Assembly (NCBI RefSeq): GCF_000012945.1
Contig: NC_007510.1
Location: 2,046,001-2,110,000, forward strand
Origin: Burkholderia lata
GTDB lineage: Bacteria > Pseudomonadota > Gammaproteobacteria > Burkholderiales > Burkholderiaceae
DNA: 64,000 bases
Direction of reading: 5' to 3'
Each line of letters starts with the position of its first letter. Position 1 is the first letter of the stretch. This document shows positions 17,279 to 25,103 of the stretch, in pieces. Below the pieces are notes generated by a model. It saw nothing but the letters and a program-made list of their open reading frames with translations. It ran no database searches and was not told where the DNA came from. The translations under genes were made by a program, and so were the position numbers.

Positions 17279-18271
17279 TCATTGCGCGGTGAAGGTTTCC
17301 TCTAAGCGATCGGCGCGATTGCTGACGTTTTCGCATCGATCGAGCGCGGCGCGGGTCGGCAGCCCTTCCGAGTCACCGATCACCTGGATCGCGAGCGCGC
17401 CGATCCGGTTGCCGCGCGCCACCGCCTGCTCGATCGTCTTGCCCTCCAGCAGCGCGCTGACCACGCCGACCGCGAAGCCGTCGCCGGCGCCGACCGTGTC
17501 GACGACGTTCTGCACGCGCTCGCCCGTCACCGTTCCGTCATGGCCGTCGGCCGTCCGGTAGTACGCGCCTTCCGCACCGAGCTTGATCACGACACCACGC
17601 GCGCCCTGCGCAAGATAGAAGCCCGCGATGTCAGCCGGTGTGTCGTGCCCGGTCAGTTGCCGCCCTTCGGCGATGCCCGGCAGCACCCAGTCCGCGAGCG
17701 ACGCGATTGCGTTCAGCGTCTTCGCCATCACGTCGGCGGACGGCCACAGCGTCGGGCGCAGGTTCGGGTCGAACGAGATCGTCTTGCCGGCCGCGCGCAT
17801 TTCGCGTGCGAGCTTGAACGCAAGCTCGCACGACGTGGCGGAGATCGCCGGCGCGACGCCCGTCAGGTGCAAGTGACGCGCGCCGAGCACATAGTCGGCC
17901 ACATAGTCGTCGCACGACAGGTGGCTCGCGGCCGAGCCCTTGCGGAAATATTCGACGGTCGGGTCGCTGCCGTCGTCGTTGCGCGACTTGAGCTGGAAGC
18001 CGGTCGGGTAACGCGGATCGACGGTCACGCACGATGCGTCGATGCCTTCGCGCGCCAGCGTGTCGAGCACGTAACCGCCGAACGAATCGCGGCCGACGCG
18101 GCTCATCCAGCCGACCCGGAAGCCGAGCCGCGACAGACCGATCGCCACGTTCAGGTCGGCGCCCGCGATCCGCTTTGCGAATTGCGTCGCGTGCGCGAGA
18201 TGGCCGGGTTCGGTTGCGACGAACATCGCCATCGCTTCGCCGTAGGTCACGACATCGAGTGCTGCTTTCAT
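17279..18271 (-). CDS. kguK: 2-ketogluconate kinase (PfkB family)
   Basis: A 330-residue ribokinase/PfkB-type sugar kinase. It has the N-terminal glycine-rich sugar site (VVTYGEAMAMFV, RIAGADLNVAIGLSRLG), the middle FDPNLRPTLW, and the C-terminal ATP/anion-hole motif DTVGAGDGFAVGVVSALLEG with the catalytic Asp. It would phosphorylate 2-ketogluconate at C6. ATG 18271 has GGAGAG 8 bases ahead, and the frame upstream of it is not family-like. It resembles KdgK (2-keto-3-deoxygluconate kinase); the kguE/T/D neighbours favour KguK. It lies 28 bp after kguE. Confidence 0.87.
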   Translation of the reverse strand: MKAALDVVTYGEAMAMFVATEPGHLAHATQFAKRIAGADLNVAIGLSRLGFRVGWMSRVGRDSFGGYVLDTLAREGIDASCVTVDPRYPTGFQLKSRNDDGSDPTVEYFRKGSAASHLSCDDYVADYVLGARHLHLTGVAPAISATSCELAFKLAREMRAAGKTISFDPNLRPTLWPSADVMAKTLNAIASLADWVLPGIAEGRQLTGHDTPADIAGFYLAQGARGVVIKLGAEGAYYRTADGHDGTVTGERVQNVVDTVGAGDGFAVGVVSALLEGKTIEQAVARGNRIGALAIQVIGDSEGLPTRAALDRCENVSNRADRLEETFTAQ

Positions 18272-18299
18272 GAATGAACTCTCCAGGATCCTTCCGCCG

Positions 18300-19064
18300 T
18301 CACGCGGTGGCGAGCCACGCGACGCGCCGGCACGCATCGCCCGCCAGGTCGGCCGCGTCGAACGGGAACTCGATGCCGCGCGGCGCCTGCTGCGGCAGCA
18401 CCGCGAGCACGCCGGTCACGAGCGGGTCGTTCGGCGCCGGCGCAGCGGCGAAACGGCGCGCACCCTCGCCCGCGACTGCCTTGCAATGAATGTATTCCAC
18501 ATGCGGCGCAAGGACTTGCGCGCAATCAAGCGGCGCTTCGCCCGGCCACTGCCAGTTGCCGATGTCGAAGGTCATCCCGAGTGCATCGGGCATGCCCGCC
18601 GCGGCCAGCGCCTCGAACAGTCCACGGAATTGCGCGAGCGCGCCGCCGACCGGAAGCTGGCCGTTCTCGACCACCACGCGGGCCCGGGCGCCGCGCGACA
18701 GCGCGACGATGTCGGCCGCGTGCGCGTCGCCGGCAAAACCCCCGAGCTGGAATTTCACGAAGCGCGCGCCGAGCGCGTCGGCTTCGGCGAGCGCGCTGCG
18801 CAATGCGTCCGCATCGAGTGCCCCGGTGTCCGTGTACAGGTTGGCCGGCGTTGAAAAAACCGACCACAGCCCGTGGCTGGCCAGTTGCGCGCCGAGCGCG
18901 GCCAGCGCGCCAGGCGCGGCTTCCGCTTCCGACGCGAACAGTTCGCGCCGCACCTCGAAACCGGTCGCACCGGATGCCGCCGCGGTCGCGATGAATGCGC
19001 TGTGGCCCTCCTGACGCACGCGGTCCATCCCGAATGCGCTCGCCACGATCACGATGTCTGTCAT
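18300..19064 (-). CDS. kguE: KguE-like TIM-barrel sugar-phosphate isomerase/epimerase
   Basis: A 254-residue xylose-isomerase-like TIM barrel (AP endonuclease 2 superfamily), first gene of the 2-ketogluconate operon. Metal-binding barrel motifs are visible: VVVENGQLPVGG, MTFDIGNWQWPGE and VEYIHCKAVAGEG. KguE is presumed to be an epimerase, but its exact reaction is unproved even in Pseudomonas. I chose ATG 19064, with AGGG about 8 bases ahead; an in-frame GTG at 19079 sits almost against the operator palindrome. The PtxS-like operator lies 19-36 bp upstream of the ATG, where it would block transcription of the operon. Confidence 0.82.
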   Translation of the reverse strand: MTDIVIVASAFGMDRVRQEGHSAFIATAAASGATGFEVRRELFASEAEAAPGALAALGAQLASHGLWSVFSTPANLYTDTGALDADALRSALAEADALGARFVKFQLGGFAGDAHAADIVALSRGARARVVVENGQLPVGGALAQFRGLFEALAAAGMPDALGMTFDIGNWQWPGEAPLDCAQVLAPHVEYIHCKAVAGEGARRFAAAPAPNDPLVTGVLAVLPQQAPRGIEFPFDAADLAGDACRRVAWLATA

Positions 19065-19082
19065 TTTGCCCTTTTTCACCGG

Positions 19083-19100
19083 AATGGAACCGGTTCCATT
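19083..19100. promoter_or_regulatory. Candidate PtxS operator upstream of kguE
   Basis: AATGGAACCGGTTCCATT is a perfect 18-bp palindrome directly upstream of the kgu operon. The published Pseudomonas PtxS site is TGAAACCGGTTTCA. This core (TGGAACCGGTTCCA) differs from it by one symmetric base pair change in each half. I see no second copy near the ptxS start. Confidence 0.75.
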
Positions 19101-19224
19101 TGCTTGAGACGGATGGTGCGCTTCGCGTCAGACCCACGCCATAGAGGAAATCCCTAAGACGGGGCATGCCGCACATGCGCATCCGACGGCTCGCATCGCG
19201 CGTTCCCGCGCCGGGTTCGGCCGC

Positions 19225-20118
19225 TCAGGCGATGTCGTGCGCGAGGCTCATTTCGAGGAATTGGGCGGCAACCCGCGACGGCGCACCGCCGTGCGGCACG
19301 AGGATGGAGAAATGACGCGTGAGCGGCGCGGGCGCGAGCGAGCGCAGGACGAGCGCGGCATCGTCGTGACGCAGCGACATCGCGGACACGAACCCGACGC
19401 CCATCCCGGCGCGCACGGCTTCCTTGACGGCCTCGACGCCCGCGATCTCGAACGCGACGCGCATCGGCGCCGCGCCTTGCGCGAACGCGCGCTCGACGAG
19501 TTGCCTGACGGCGGAGCCCGCCTCGCGCAGCACGAGTGGATGGGCCGCCAGCGCATCGAGCGTGACCCCCGACGCGTATTCCGGCGCGGCCAGCGGATGG
19601 CCGGTCGGCACGATCGCCACGATCTCGTCCTCGCGCCACGCATGCACCGCCGTGCCCGGCGGCAGTGCCTCGCCGGGCGGCCCTTCGATCATCGCGATAT
19701 CGAGCGACGGCAGCGCCGCAACCACGTCGGCCGTGTTGCCGCTCATCGTGTGGATCGCCACGCGCGGCGCGCTGGGCTGAAACGCCGCAATCAGGTACGG
19801 CAGCAGATAGCTCGCGGGCGTCGTGCTCGCGCCGATGCGCAGCGTGCCGGCCTCGAGGCCGCGTACCGCGTCGCGAAACGCGCGCGCCTGCGCAAAGGTA
19901 TCGCGTTGCGCCTTCGCGTACTGCGCGAGCTGTTCGCCGACCGGGGTCAGGCGGATGCCGCGGCCTTCGCGCTGGTACAGCGGCTCGCCGAATTCGTCCT
20001 GCAGCAGCCGCAACTGGCCCGACACGGCCGGCTGCGACAGATGCAGCGCCACGGCGGCGTGGCTGATGTTCAGGTGCTCGGCAACGGCGGCGAACGTTAT
20101 CAGTTGATCCGGGGTCAT
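19225..20118 (-). CDS. LysR-family regulator (YeiE/CysB-like), divergent from yeiH
   Basis: A 297-residue LysR-type regulator with an N-terminal winged HTH (LITFAAVAEHLNISHAAVALHLSQPAVSGQLRLLQDEFG). The periplasmic-binding-like effector domain starts near residue 90 (GTLRIGASTTPASYLLPYLIAAF). It is transcribed away from the YeiH-family gene, the same arrangement as yeiE-yeiH in enterobacteria, so it very likely controls that gene. The effector would be a small anion such as sulfite, but this is inference. The intergenic region is only 112 bp and includes the palindrome ATATCGATAT. Confidence 0.87.
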   Translation of the reverse strand: MTPDQLITFAAVAEHLNISHAAVALHLSQPAVSGQLRLLQDEFGEPLYQREGRGIRLTPVGEQLAQYAKAQRDTFAQARAFRDAVRGLEAGTLRIGASTTPASYLLPYLIAAFQPSAPRVAIHTMSGNTADVVAALPSLDIAMIEGPPGEALPPGTAVHAWREDEIVAIVPTGHPLAAPEYASGVTLDALAAHPLVLREAGSAVRQLVERAFAQGAAPMRVAFEIAGVEAVKEAVRAGMGVGFVSAMSLRHDDAALVLRSLAPAPLTRHFSILVPHGGAPSRVAAQFLEMSLAHDIA

Positions 20119-20171
20119 GGGGATAAATTATCGGCTTTCCGGATAGTTTACGTCACAAATCACAATTTTTC

Positions 20172-20181
20172 ATATCGATAT
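20172..20181. promoter_or_regulatory. Palindrome in the LysR/yeiH divergent promoter
   Basis: ATATCGATAT sits in an AT-rich pocket between the two divergent start codons, embedded in TTCATATCGATATAACGAA, which is partly symmetric. LysR proteins commonly bind such T-N11-A dyads. It is only a candidate site. Confidence 0.4.
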
Positions 20182-20230
20182 AACGAAATTAGGATTACAC
20201 CATCGCAACACGCTCCATCACGGTGCTTCC

Positions 20231-21298
20231 ATGTCCACTGCTCCGACTCCCCATCTCAGCCCCGCCGCGCCGTCGATGCGCGGCCAGTTGAACGGCGTGC
20301 TGTTTGTCGCGCTGTTCGCCGCCGCCGTCACGAGCCTGTCCCAGCTTCCCGCGATCGCGGGGCTCGGCCTGTCGCCGCTGATCGTCGGCATCGTCGCCGG
20401 TGCGCTGTACGGCAATGCGCTGCGCGACGGCATGCCGGCCAGCTGGGCGGCCGGCGTCAACTTCTCCGCCCGCAAGCTGCTGCGCATCGCGGTCGCGTTC
20501 TTCGGGTTGCGCGTCAGCCTGCAGGAAATCGCGCAGGTCGGCCTGCCGGGCCTGACGGTGTCGGTACTGGTCGTGGTCAGCACGCTCGTGATCGGTACCT
20601 GGGCCGGCATGAAGATCATGAAGCTCGACCGCGATTCGGCCCTGCTGACCGCCGCCGGCAGCGCGATCTGCGGCGCGGCCGCCGTGCTCGCGTTCGAATC
20701 GACGCTGCAGTCGAAGCCGCACCAGAGCGCAATGGCAGTCGGTAGCGTCGTGCTGTTCGGCACGCTGTCGATGTTCCTGTACCCGATCGCGTATCACGCC
20801 GGGCTGCTGAACCTCGATCCTGCCGGCCTCGGCCTGTTCTTCGGCGGCACGATCCACGAGGTCGCGCAGGTGGTCGGCGCGGCGAGCGACATCAGCCCGC
20901 AGGTCGCGCACATCGCGACGATCGTCAAGATGACCCGCGTGATGCTGCTGGTGCCGGTGCTGCTGGTGCTCGGCTGGTGGCTGGCCCGCTCGGCACGTGC
21001 GACCGCCGGCGGCGCGCAAGGCAAGCGCAAGGTGGCCGTGCCCTGGTTCGCACTCGGTTTCCTCGGCTTCGTGATCGTCAATTCGCTGAACGTGCTGCCC
21101 ACCGACGTCACCCACACGCTGAACGTGCTCGACACCTTCGCGCTGACGATGGCCATGACCGCACTCGGCATCGAAACCCGCGTCGCGCAGATCCGTGCAG
21201 CCGGCCCCCGTGCGCTGATGACCGGCCTGATCCTGTACGTGTGGCTGATCGCCGGCGGTTACGGGATCACCTGGGCCGTGCAGCACTGGCTTGGCTGA
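20231..21298 (+). CDS. yeiH: YeiH-family putative sulfate/sulfite exporter
   Basis: A 355-residue inner-membrane protein of the UPF0324/YeiH family with about 10 membrane segments. Family motifs are LGLSPLIVGIVAGALYGNALR, GVNFSARKLLRIAVAFFGLRVSLQEI, SAICGAAAVLAFE and FFGGTIHEVAQVVGA (the IHExAQV motif). Members are annotated as sulfate exporters on limited evidence. It is divergent from its LysR regulator. The start at ATG 20231 fits the divergent promoter. It is followed after 67 bp by the ClC gene, which may or may not be co-transcribed. Confidence 0.85.
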   Translation: MSTAPTPHLSPAAPSMRGQLNGVLFVALFAAAVTSLSQLPAIAGLGLSPLIVGIVAGALYGNALRDGMPASWAAGVNFSARKLLRIAVAFFGLRVSLQEIAQVGLPGLTVSVLVVVSTLVIGTWAGMKIMKLDRDSALLTAAGSAICGAAAVLAFESTLQSKPHQSAMAVGSVVLFGTLSMFLYPIAYHAGLLNLDPAGLGLFFGGTIHEVAQVVGAASDISPQVAHIATIVKMTRVMLLVPVLLVLGWWLARSARATAGGAQGKRKVAVPWFALGFLGFVIVNSLNVLPTDVTHTLNVLDTFALTMAMTALGIETRVAQIRAAGPRALMTGLILYVWLIAGGYGITWAVQHWLG

Positions 21299-21365
21299 GT
21301 TGCCCGCCCGTGACACTTCGCGCGCCGCGCCCGACGGGATGGTCCCGCGGGCGCGGCGCAGTGCT

Positions 21366-23135
21366 ATGCTTCGCGTCGTTTTCCATCGCCCTCTTTCAGC
21401 CGTGCTCTCGTTCCTGCTGAAGCTGCGCACTCGCGCGCAAACGCTGTTCCGCCTGTCGGACGCCCATACGATGCTGATCTGGTCGGCCATCGTCGGCGTC
21501 GGCGGCGCCTTTGCGACGATGGCGTTCCGCGAAGGCATCGACCTGATGCAGCACCTGATCTCCGGGCAAAGCGGCAGCTTCGTGCAGATGGCCAAGCGCC
21601 TGCCCTGGTACGTGCGGTTCTGGATGCCGGCCGCGGGCGGCTTCCTCGCCGGCTGCGTGCTGCTGCTCGCGACGCGCGGCGACAAGAAGTCCGGAAAGAC
21701 CGACTACATGGAATCGGTCGCGCTCGGCAACGGCGTCGTGCCGGTTCGCCAGAGCCTGTGGCGCAGCGTGTCGTCGCTGCTGACGATCGGCAGCGGCGGC
21801 TCGATCGGGCGCGAAGGCCCGATGGTGCAGCTCGCGGCGCTCGCCGCATCGCTCGTCGGCCGCTTCGCGCACTTCGACCCGCCGCGCCTGCGCCTGCTGG
21901 TCGCCTGCGGGGCCGCCGCCGGCATCACGTCCGCGTACAACGCGCCGATCGCCGGCGCCTTCTTCGTGTCGGAGATCGTGCTCGGCGGCATCGCCATGGA
22001 AAGTCTCGGGCCGATGATCGTCTCGTCGGTCGTCGCGAACATCGTGATGCGCGAATTTGCCGGCTACCGGCCGCCGTACGAGATGCCGGTGTTTCCGGCC
22101 GTCACCGGCCCCGAAGTGCTGCTGTTCGTCGTGCTCGGCGCGCTGTGCGGCGTGCTCGCGCCGCAATTCCTGCACCTGCTCGACGCATCGAAGAACAAAT
22201 TCAAGCGGCTGCCCTTGCCGCTGCCCGTGCGGCTCGCGCTCGGCGGCCTCGTCGTCGGCGTGATCTCGGTATGGGTGCCGGACGTGTGGGGCAACGGCTA
22301 CAGCGTGGTGAACCACATCCTCCACTCGCCGTGGACCTGGCAGGCACTCGTCGCGGTGCTCGTGTTCAAGGTGATCGCGACCTCCGCCACCGTCGGCTCC
22401 GGCGCAATCGGCGGGGTGTTCACGCCGACGCTGTTCGTCGGCGCGGTGTTCGGCTCGCTGTTCGGGCTCGCGATGCAAGCCGTGTGGCCCGGCCATACGT
22501 CGCCGTACTTCGCGTACGCGATCGTCGGGATGGGCGCGTTCCTGACGGGCGCCACGCAGGCGCCGCTGATGGCGATCCTGATGATCTTCGAGATGACGCT
22601 CAGCTACCAGGTCGTGCTGCCGCTGCTGGCGTCCTGCGTATTCGCGTACTTCGTCGCGCGCGCGACCGGCACGACGTCGATGTACGAGATCACGCTGCAC
22701 CACCACCAGGATGCCGAGGAACGCAGCCGGATCCGCACCACGCAGATGCGCGAGCTGATCCAGCCCGCGCAGACGGTCGTGCCGCTCACCGCGAGCGTCG
22801 CCGACATGACGCGCGTGTTTCTCGAATATCCGGTGAAGTACCTGTACGTGACCGACGACGCCGGGCGCTTTCGCGGCGCAGTCGCGCTGAAGGACATCAC
22901 GTCGGACCTGCTCGACAAGCGCGACACGACCGACAAGACGGCTGCGCACTACGCGCACACGCCGTTTCCGCTCCTCACGCCCGACATGCCGCTCGCCACC
23001 GCGCTCGAACGCTTCATGGCGTTCCAGGGCGAACGCCTGCCGGTGATCGAAAGCGAAGCCGAGCCGACGCTCGCGGGGGTCGTCTACAAGACGTCGCTGC
23101 TCGATGCGTACCGGCGGATGACCGGCGAACGCTGA
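21366..23135 (+). CDS. ClC-family chloride channel/antiporter with C-terminal CBS domains
   Basis: About 589 residues. A Voltage_CLC membrane core shows the selectivity-filter motifs GSGGSIGREGPMVQ (near residue 142) and AYNAPIAGAFFVSEI, and GSGAIGGVFTPTLFVGA. Two cytoplasmic CBS domains follow (MRELIQPAQTVVPLTASVADMTRVFLEYPVKYLYVTDD and TPFPLLTPDMPLATALERFM). The glutamate in GREGP is the gating glutamate. The start is uncertain: ATG 21366 and GTG 21402 are both in frame, neither with a good ribosome site. ClC proteins with CBS domains are common in Burkholderia and exchange Cl- or F- for protons; the ion is not certain. Confidence 0.85.
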   Translation: MLRVVFHRPLSAVLSFLLKLRTRAQTLFRLSDAHTMLIWSAIVGVGGAFATMAFREGIDLMQHLISGQSGSFVQMAKRLPWYVRFWMPAAGGFLAGCVLLLATRGDKKSGKTDYMESVALGNGVVPVRQSLWRSVSSLLTIGSGGSIGREGPMVQLAALAASLVGRFAHFDPPRLRLLVACGAAAGITSAYNAPIAGAFFVSEIVLGGIAMESLGPMIVSSVVANIVMREFAGYRPPYEMPVFPAVTGPEVLLFVVLGALCGVLAPQFLHLLDASKNKFKRLPLPLPVRLALGGLVVGVISVWVPDVWGNGYSVVNHILHSPWTWQALVAVLVFKVIATSATVGSGAIGGVFTPTLFVGAVFGSLFGLAMQAVWPGHTSPYFAYAIVGMGAFLTGATQAPLMAILMIFEMTLSYQVVLPLLASCVFAYFVARATGTTSMYEITLHHHQDAEERSRIRTTQMRELIQPAQTVVPLTASVADMTRVFLEYPVKYLYVTDDAGRFRGAVALKDITSDLLDKRDTTDKTAAHYAHTPFPLLTPDMPLATALERFMAFQGERLPVIESEAEPTLAGVVYKTSLLDAYRRMTGER

Positions 23136-23186
23136 CCGCACGCCTCGCCGCCCGCCGCGCGAGCGCGGCTCGAGGCCAACGCCCGC

Positions 23187-23807
23187 TCAGTCGGGGGCGC
23201 GCCCTAGCACCACGCGCGCGAAGAATCCCGCGAGCACCGACTCGGCCACCTCGGCCGACACGTGCTGCGGATCCGCCGAGTAATACGACTGCACGCCATC
23301 ACACAGGCACATCAGCCCGAATGCCAGCGTCTCCGCCGGCAGCAGCAGCGGCGTGCCCGCGCGCTCGGAGAAGCGCCGGATGAACTCGGCCATCTGCAGG
23401 CGCTTGCCGTGCAGGAACTGGTTGAAGCGCACGCGGAATTTCGCGTCGCGCGCGGCCTGCAGCTTCGCCTCGCCCCACAGCAACGAATATTCGTCGTCCT
23501 GAAACAGCGTCCGGTAATACGCGAGCGCCATCGACTCCATCTGCTCGCGCGATCCGCCCCCGTCGAAGATCGCCTGGAAGTCGGCCTGCACCTCCGCATG
23601 GTCGCGCTCCAGCAACTCCAGCAGCAGATCGGACTTGCTGCGGAAATTCGAATAGAACGCGCCGCGCGTATAGCCGGCCGCCGCCGCGATGTCCTCGACG
23701 CTCGCGGCCACATAGCCTTTCTTCAGAAAAATACGGTGCGCGGCAATCAGCAGACGTTCGCGCGTCTGGTCCCTGCTCTGCTCGCGAGTTAAGCGCTGAG
23801 GTTTCAT
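23187..23807 (-). CDS. TetR-family repressor of the adjacent RND efflux operon
   Basis: A 206-residue TetR regulator. The N-terminal HTH is RERLLIAAHRIFLKKGYVAASVEDIAAAAGYTRGAFYSNFRSKSDLLLELL; the C-terminal helical ligand domain is typical of the TetR_C group. It is divergent from the efflux operon, which it probably represses and de-represses upon drug binding. The start ATG 23807 matches the family N terminus. A long imperfect palindrome lies between the two start codons. Confidence 0.9.
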   Translation of the reverse strand: MKPQRLTREQSRDQTRERLLIAAHRIFLKKGYVAASVEDIAAAAGYTRGAFYSNFRSKSDLLLELLERDHAEVQADFQAIFDGGGSREQMESMALAYYRTLFQDDEYSLLWGEAKLQAARDAKFRVRFNQFLHGKRLQMAEFIRRFSERAGTPLLLPAETLAFGLMCLCDGVQSYYSADPQHVSAEVAESVLAGFFARVVLGRAPD

Positions 23808-23850
23808 GGCGCGCAGTCTAGCACTATTTACCTTTCGGATTCATCTTTGC

Positions 23851-23876
23851 ATTCAGATACAGGTGTGTATTAGAAT
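23851..23876. promoter_or_regulatory. Candidate TetR operator
   Basis: A 26-bp imperfect palindrome, ATTCAGATACA-GGTG-TGTATTAGAAT, with 9 of 11 positions paired. It is located 44 bp upstream of the tetR start and 118 bp upstream of the adaptor gene, in an otherwise AT-richer divergent promoter. Its size and symmetry are typical for TetR-family sites. Confidence 0.6.
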
Positions 23877-23993
23877 TCGCCACAGTTTCTGAAAGATGGT
23901 GTCCGCGCGCCGTTGCCGGCGCCGCTCGGGGCAAGCGCCGGCCGCGCTTGCCGGCTTCGTTCCGCTCTCGCTCTCACTTCATCTGGGGGTTTC

Positions 23994-25103
23994 GTGAATC
24001 GCTCCGGTTCCCGCGCCGCGCTGCTGATCGGCGCCGCGTTTGTCCTCACCGCCTGTCATCCGAAAGAATCCGCGCCGCCCGCCCCGCGCCCCGTCGTCGC
24101 GCTGCCCGCCCATGCCGACGACGCTGCCGTCGCCCGCACGCTCCCCGGCGAGATCCAGCCGCGCTACGCCACCCCGCTGTCGTTCCGCATCGCCGGCAAG
24201 ATCATCGAGCGCAAGGTGCGCCTCGGCGATACGGTCAAGGTCGGCCAGGTCGTCGCGCTGCTCGACCCGTCCGACGTCGAGAAGAACGCCGCGAGCGCGC
24301 AGGCGCAACTCGATGCCGCGACGCACAGCCTCGCGTTTGCGAAGCAGCAGCTCGACCGCGATCGCGCACAGGCACGCGAAAACCTGATCGCGACCGCGCA
24401 GCTCGAGCAAACCGAGAACAGCTACACGTCGGCGCTCGCGCAGCGCGACCAGGCGCAGCAGCAGCTCGCGCTCGCCAAGAACCAGCTCCGCTACGCGACG
24501 CTCGTCGCCGATCACGCGGGCTACATCACCGCCGAACAGGCCGACACCGGCCAGAACGTGTCGGCCGGCCAGGCCGTCTACCAGCTCGCGTGGTCGGGCG
24601 ACGTCGACGTCGTCAGCGACGCGCCTGAAGCCGCGCTTGCGTCGCTCACGCCGGGCCACGCGGCCACCGTCACGCTGCCGTCGCTGCCGGGCCGCCAGTT
24701 CGCCGCGAAAGTGCGCGAAATCGCGCCGGCCGCCGATCCGCAAAGCCGCACGTATCGCGTGAAGCTCACACTCGCCGCGCCCGATCCGGCGATCCGGCTC
24801 GGGATGACCGCCAGCGTCGCGTTCGACGGCGCACCGGTCACCGGCGACGCGCAGTCGATCACGCTGCCCGCAACCGCGCTGTTCCACGACGGCCAGCAAC
24901 CGGCCGTGTGGGTCGTGCGCACGAAGGACGACACGCTCGAGCTGCGCCGCGTCGACGTCGCGCGCTTCAACGAGCGCACGGTGACGGTGTCGCACGGGCT
25001 GCAGCCCGGCGAACGCGTGGTGCTGCAGGGCGTGCACACGGTCAGCGCGGGCGAGAAGGTGCGCGCGATCGCGCCGCTGCATCCGGAGGACTTCGCATCG
25101 TGA
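23994..25103 (+). CDS. RND efflux periplasmic adaptor (membrane fusion) lipoprotein
   Basis: A 369-residue HlyD/AcrA-type adaptor. A lipoprotein signal (ALLIGAAFVLTAC) anchors it in the inner membrane. The biotinyl-lipoyl half (SFRIAGKIIERKVRLGDTVKVGQVVALLDPSD) comes next, then an alpha-hairpin with long Gln/Ala repeats. The second lipoyl half, beta-barrel and membrane-proximal domains follow. The GTG start 23994 is preceded by GGGGG and starts a normal signal peptide; the frame is open further upstream. Its TGA overlaps the GTG of the pump gene. It bridges pump and outer-membrane channel. Confidence 0.9.
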   Translation: MNRSGSRAALLIGAAFVLTACHPKESAPPAPRPVVALPAHADDAAVARTLPGEIQPRYATPLSFRIAGKIIERKVRLGDTVKVGQVVALLDPSDVEKNAASAQAQLDAATHSLAFAKQQLDRDRAQARENLIATAQLEQTENSYTSALAQRDQAQQQLALAKNQLRYATLVADHAGYITAEQADTGQNVSAGQAVYQLAWSGDVDVVSDAPEAALASLTPGHAATVTLPSLPGRQFAAKVREIAPAADPQSRTYRVKLTLAAPDPAIRLGMTASVAFDGAPVTGDAQSITLPATALFHDGQQPAVWVVRTKDDTLELRRVDVARFNERTVTVSHGLQPGERVVLQGVHTVSAGEKVRAIAPLHPEDFAS

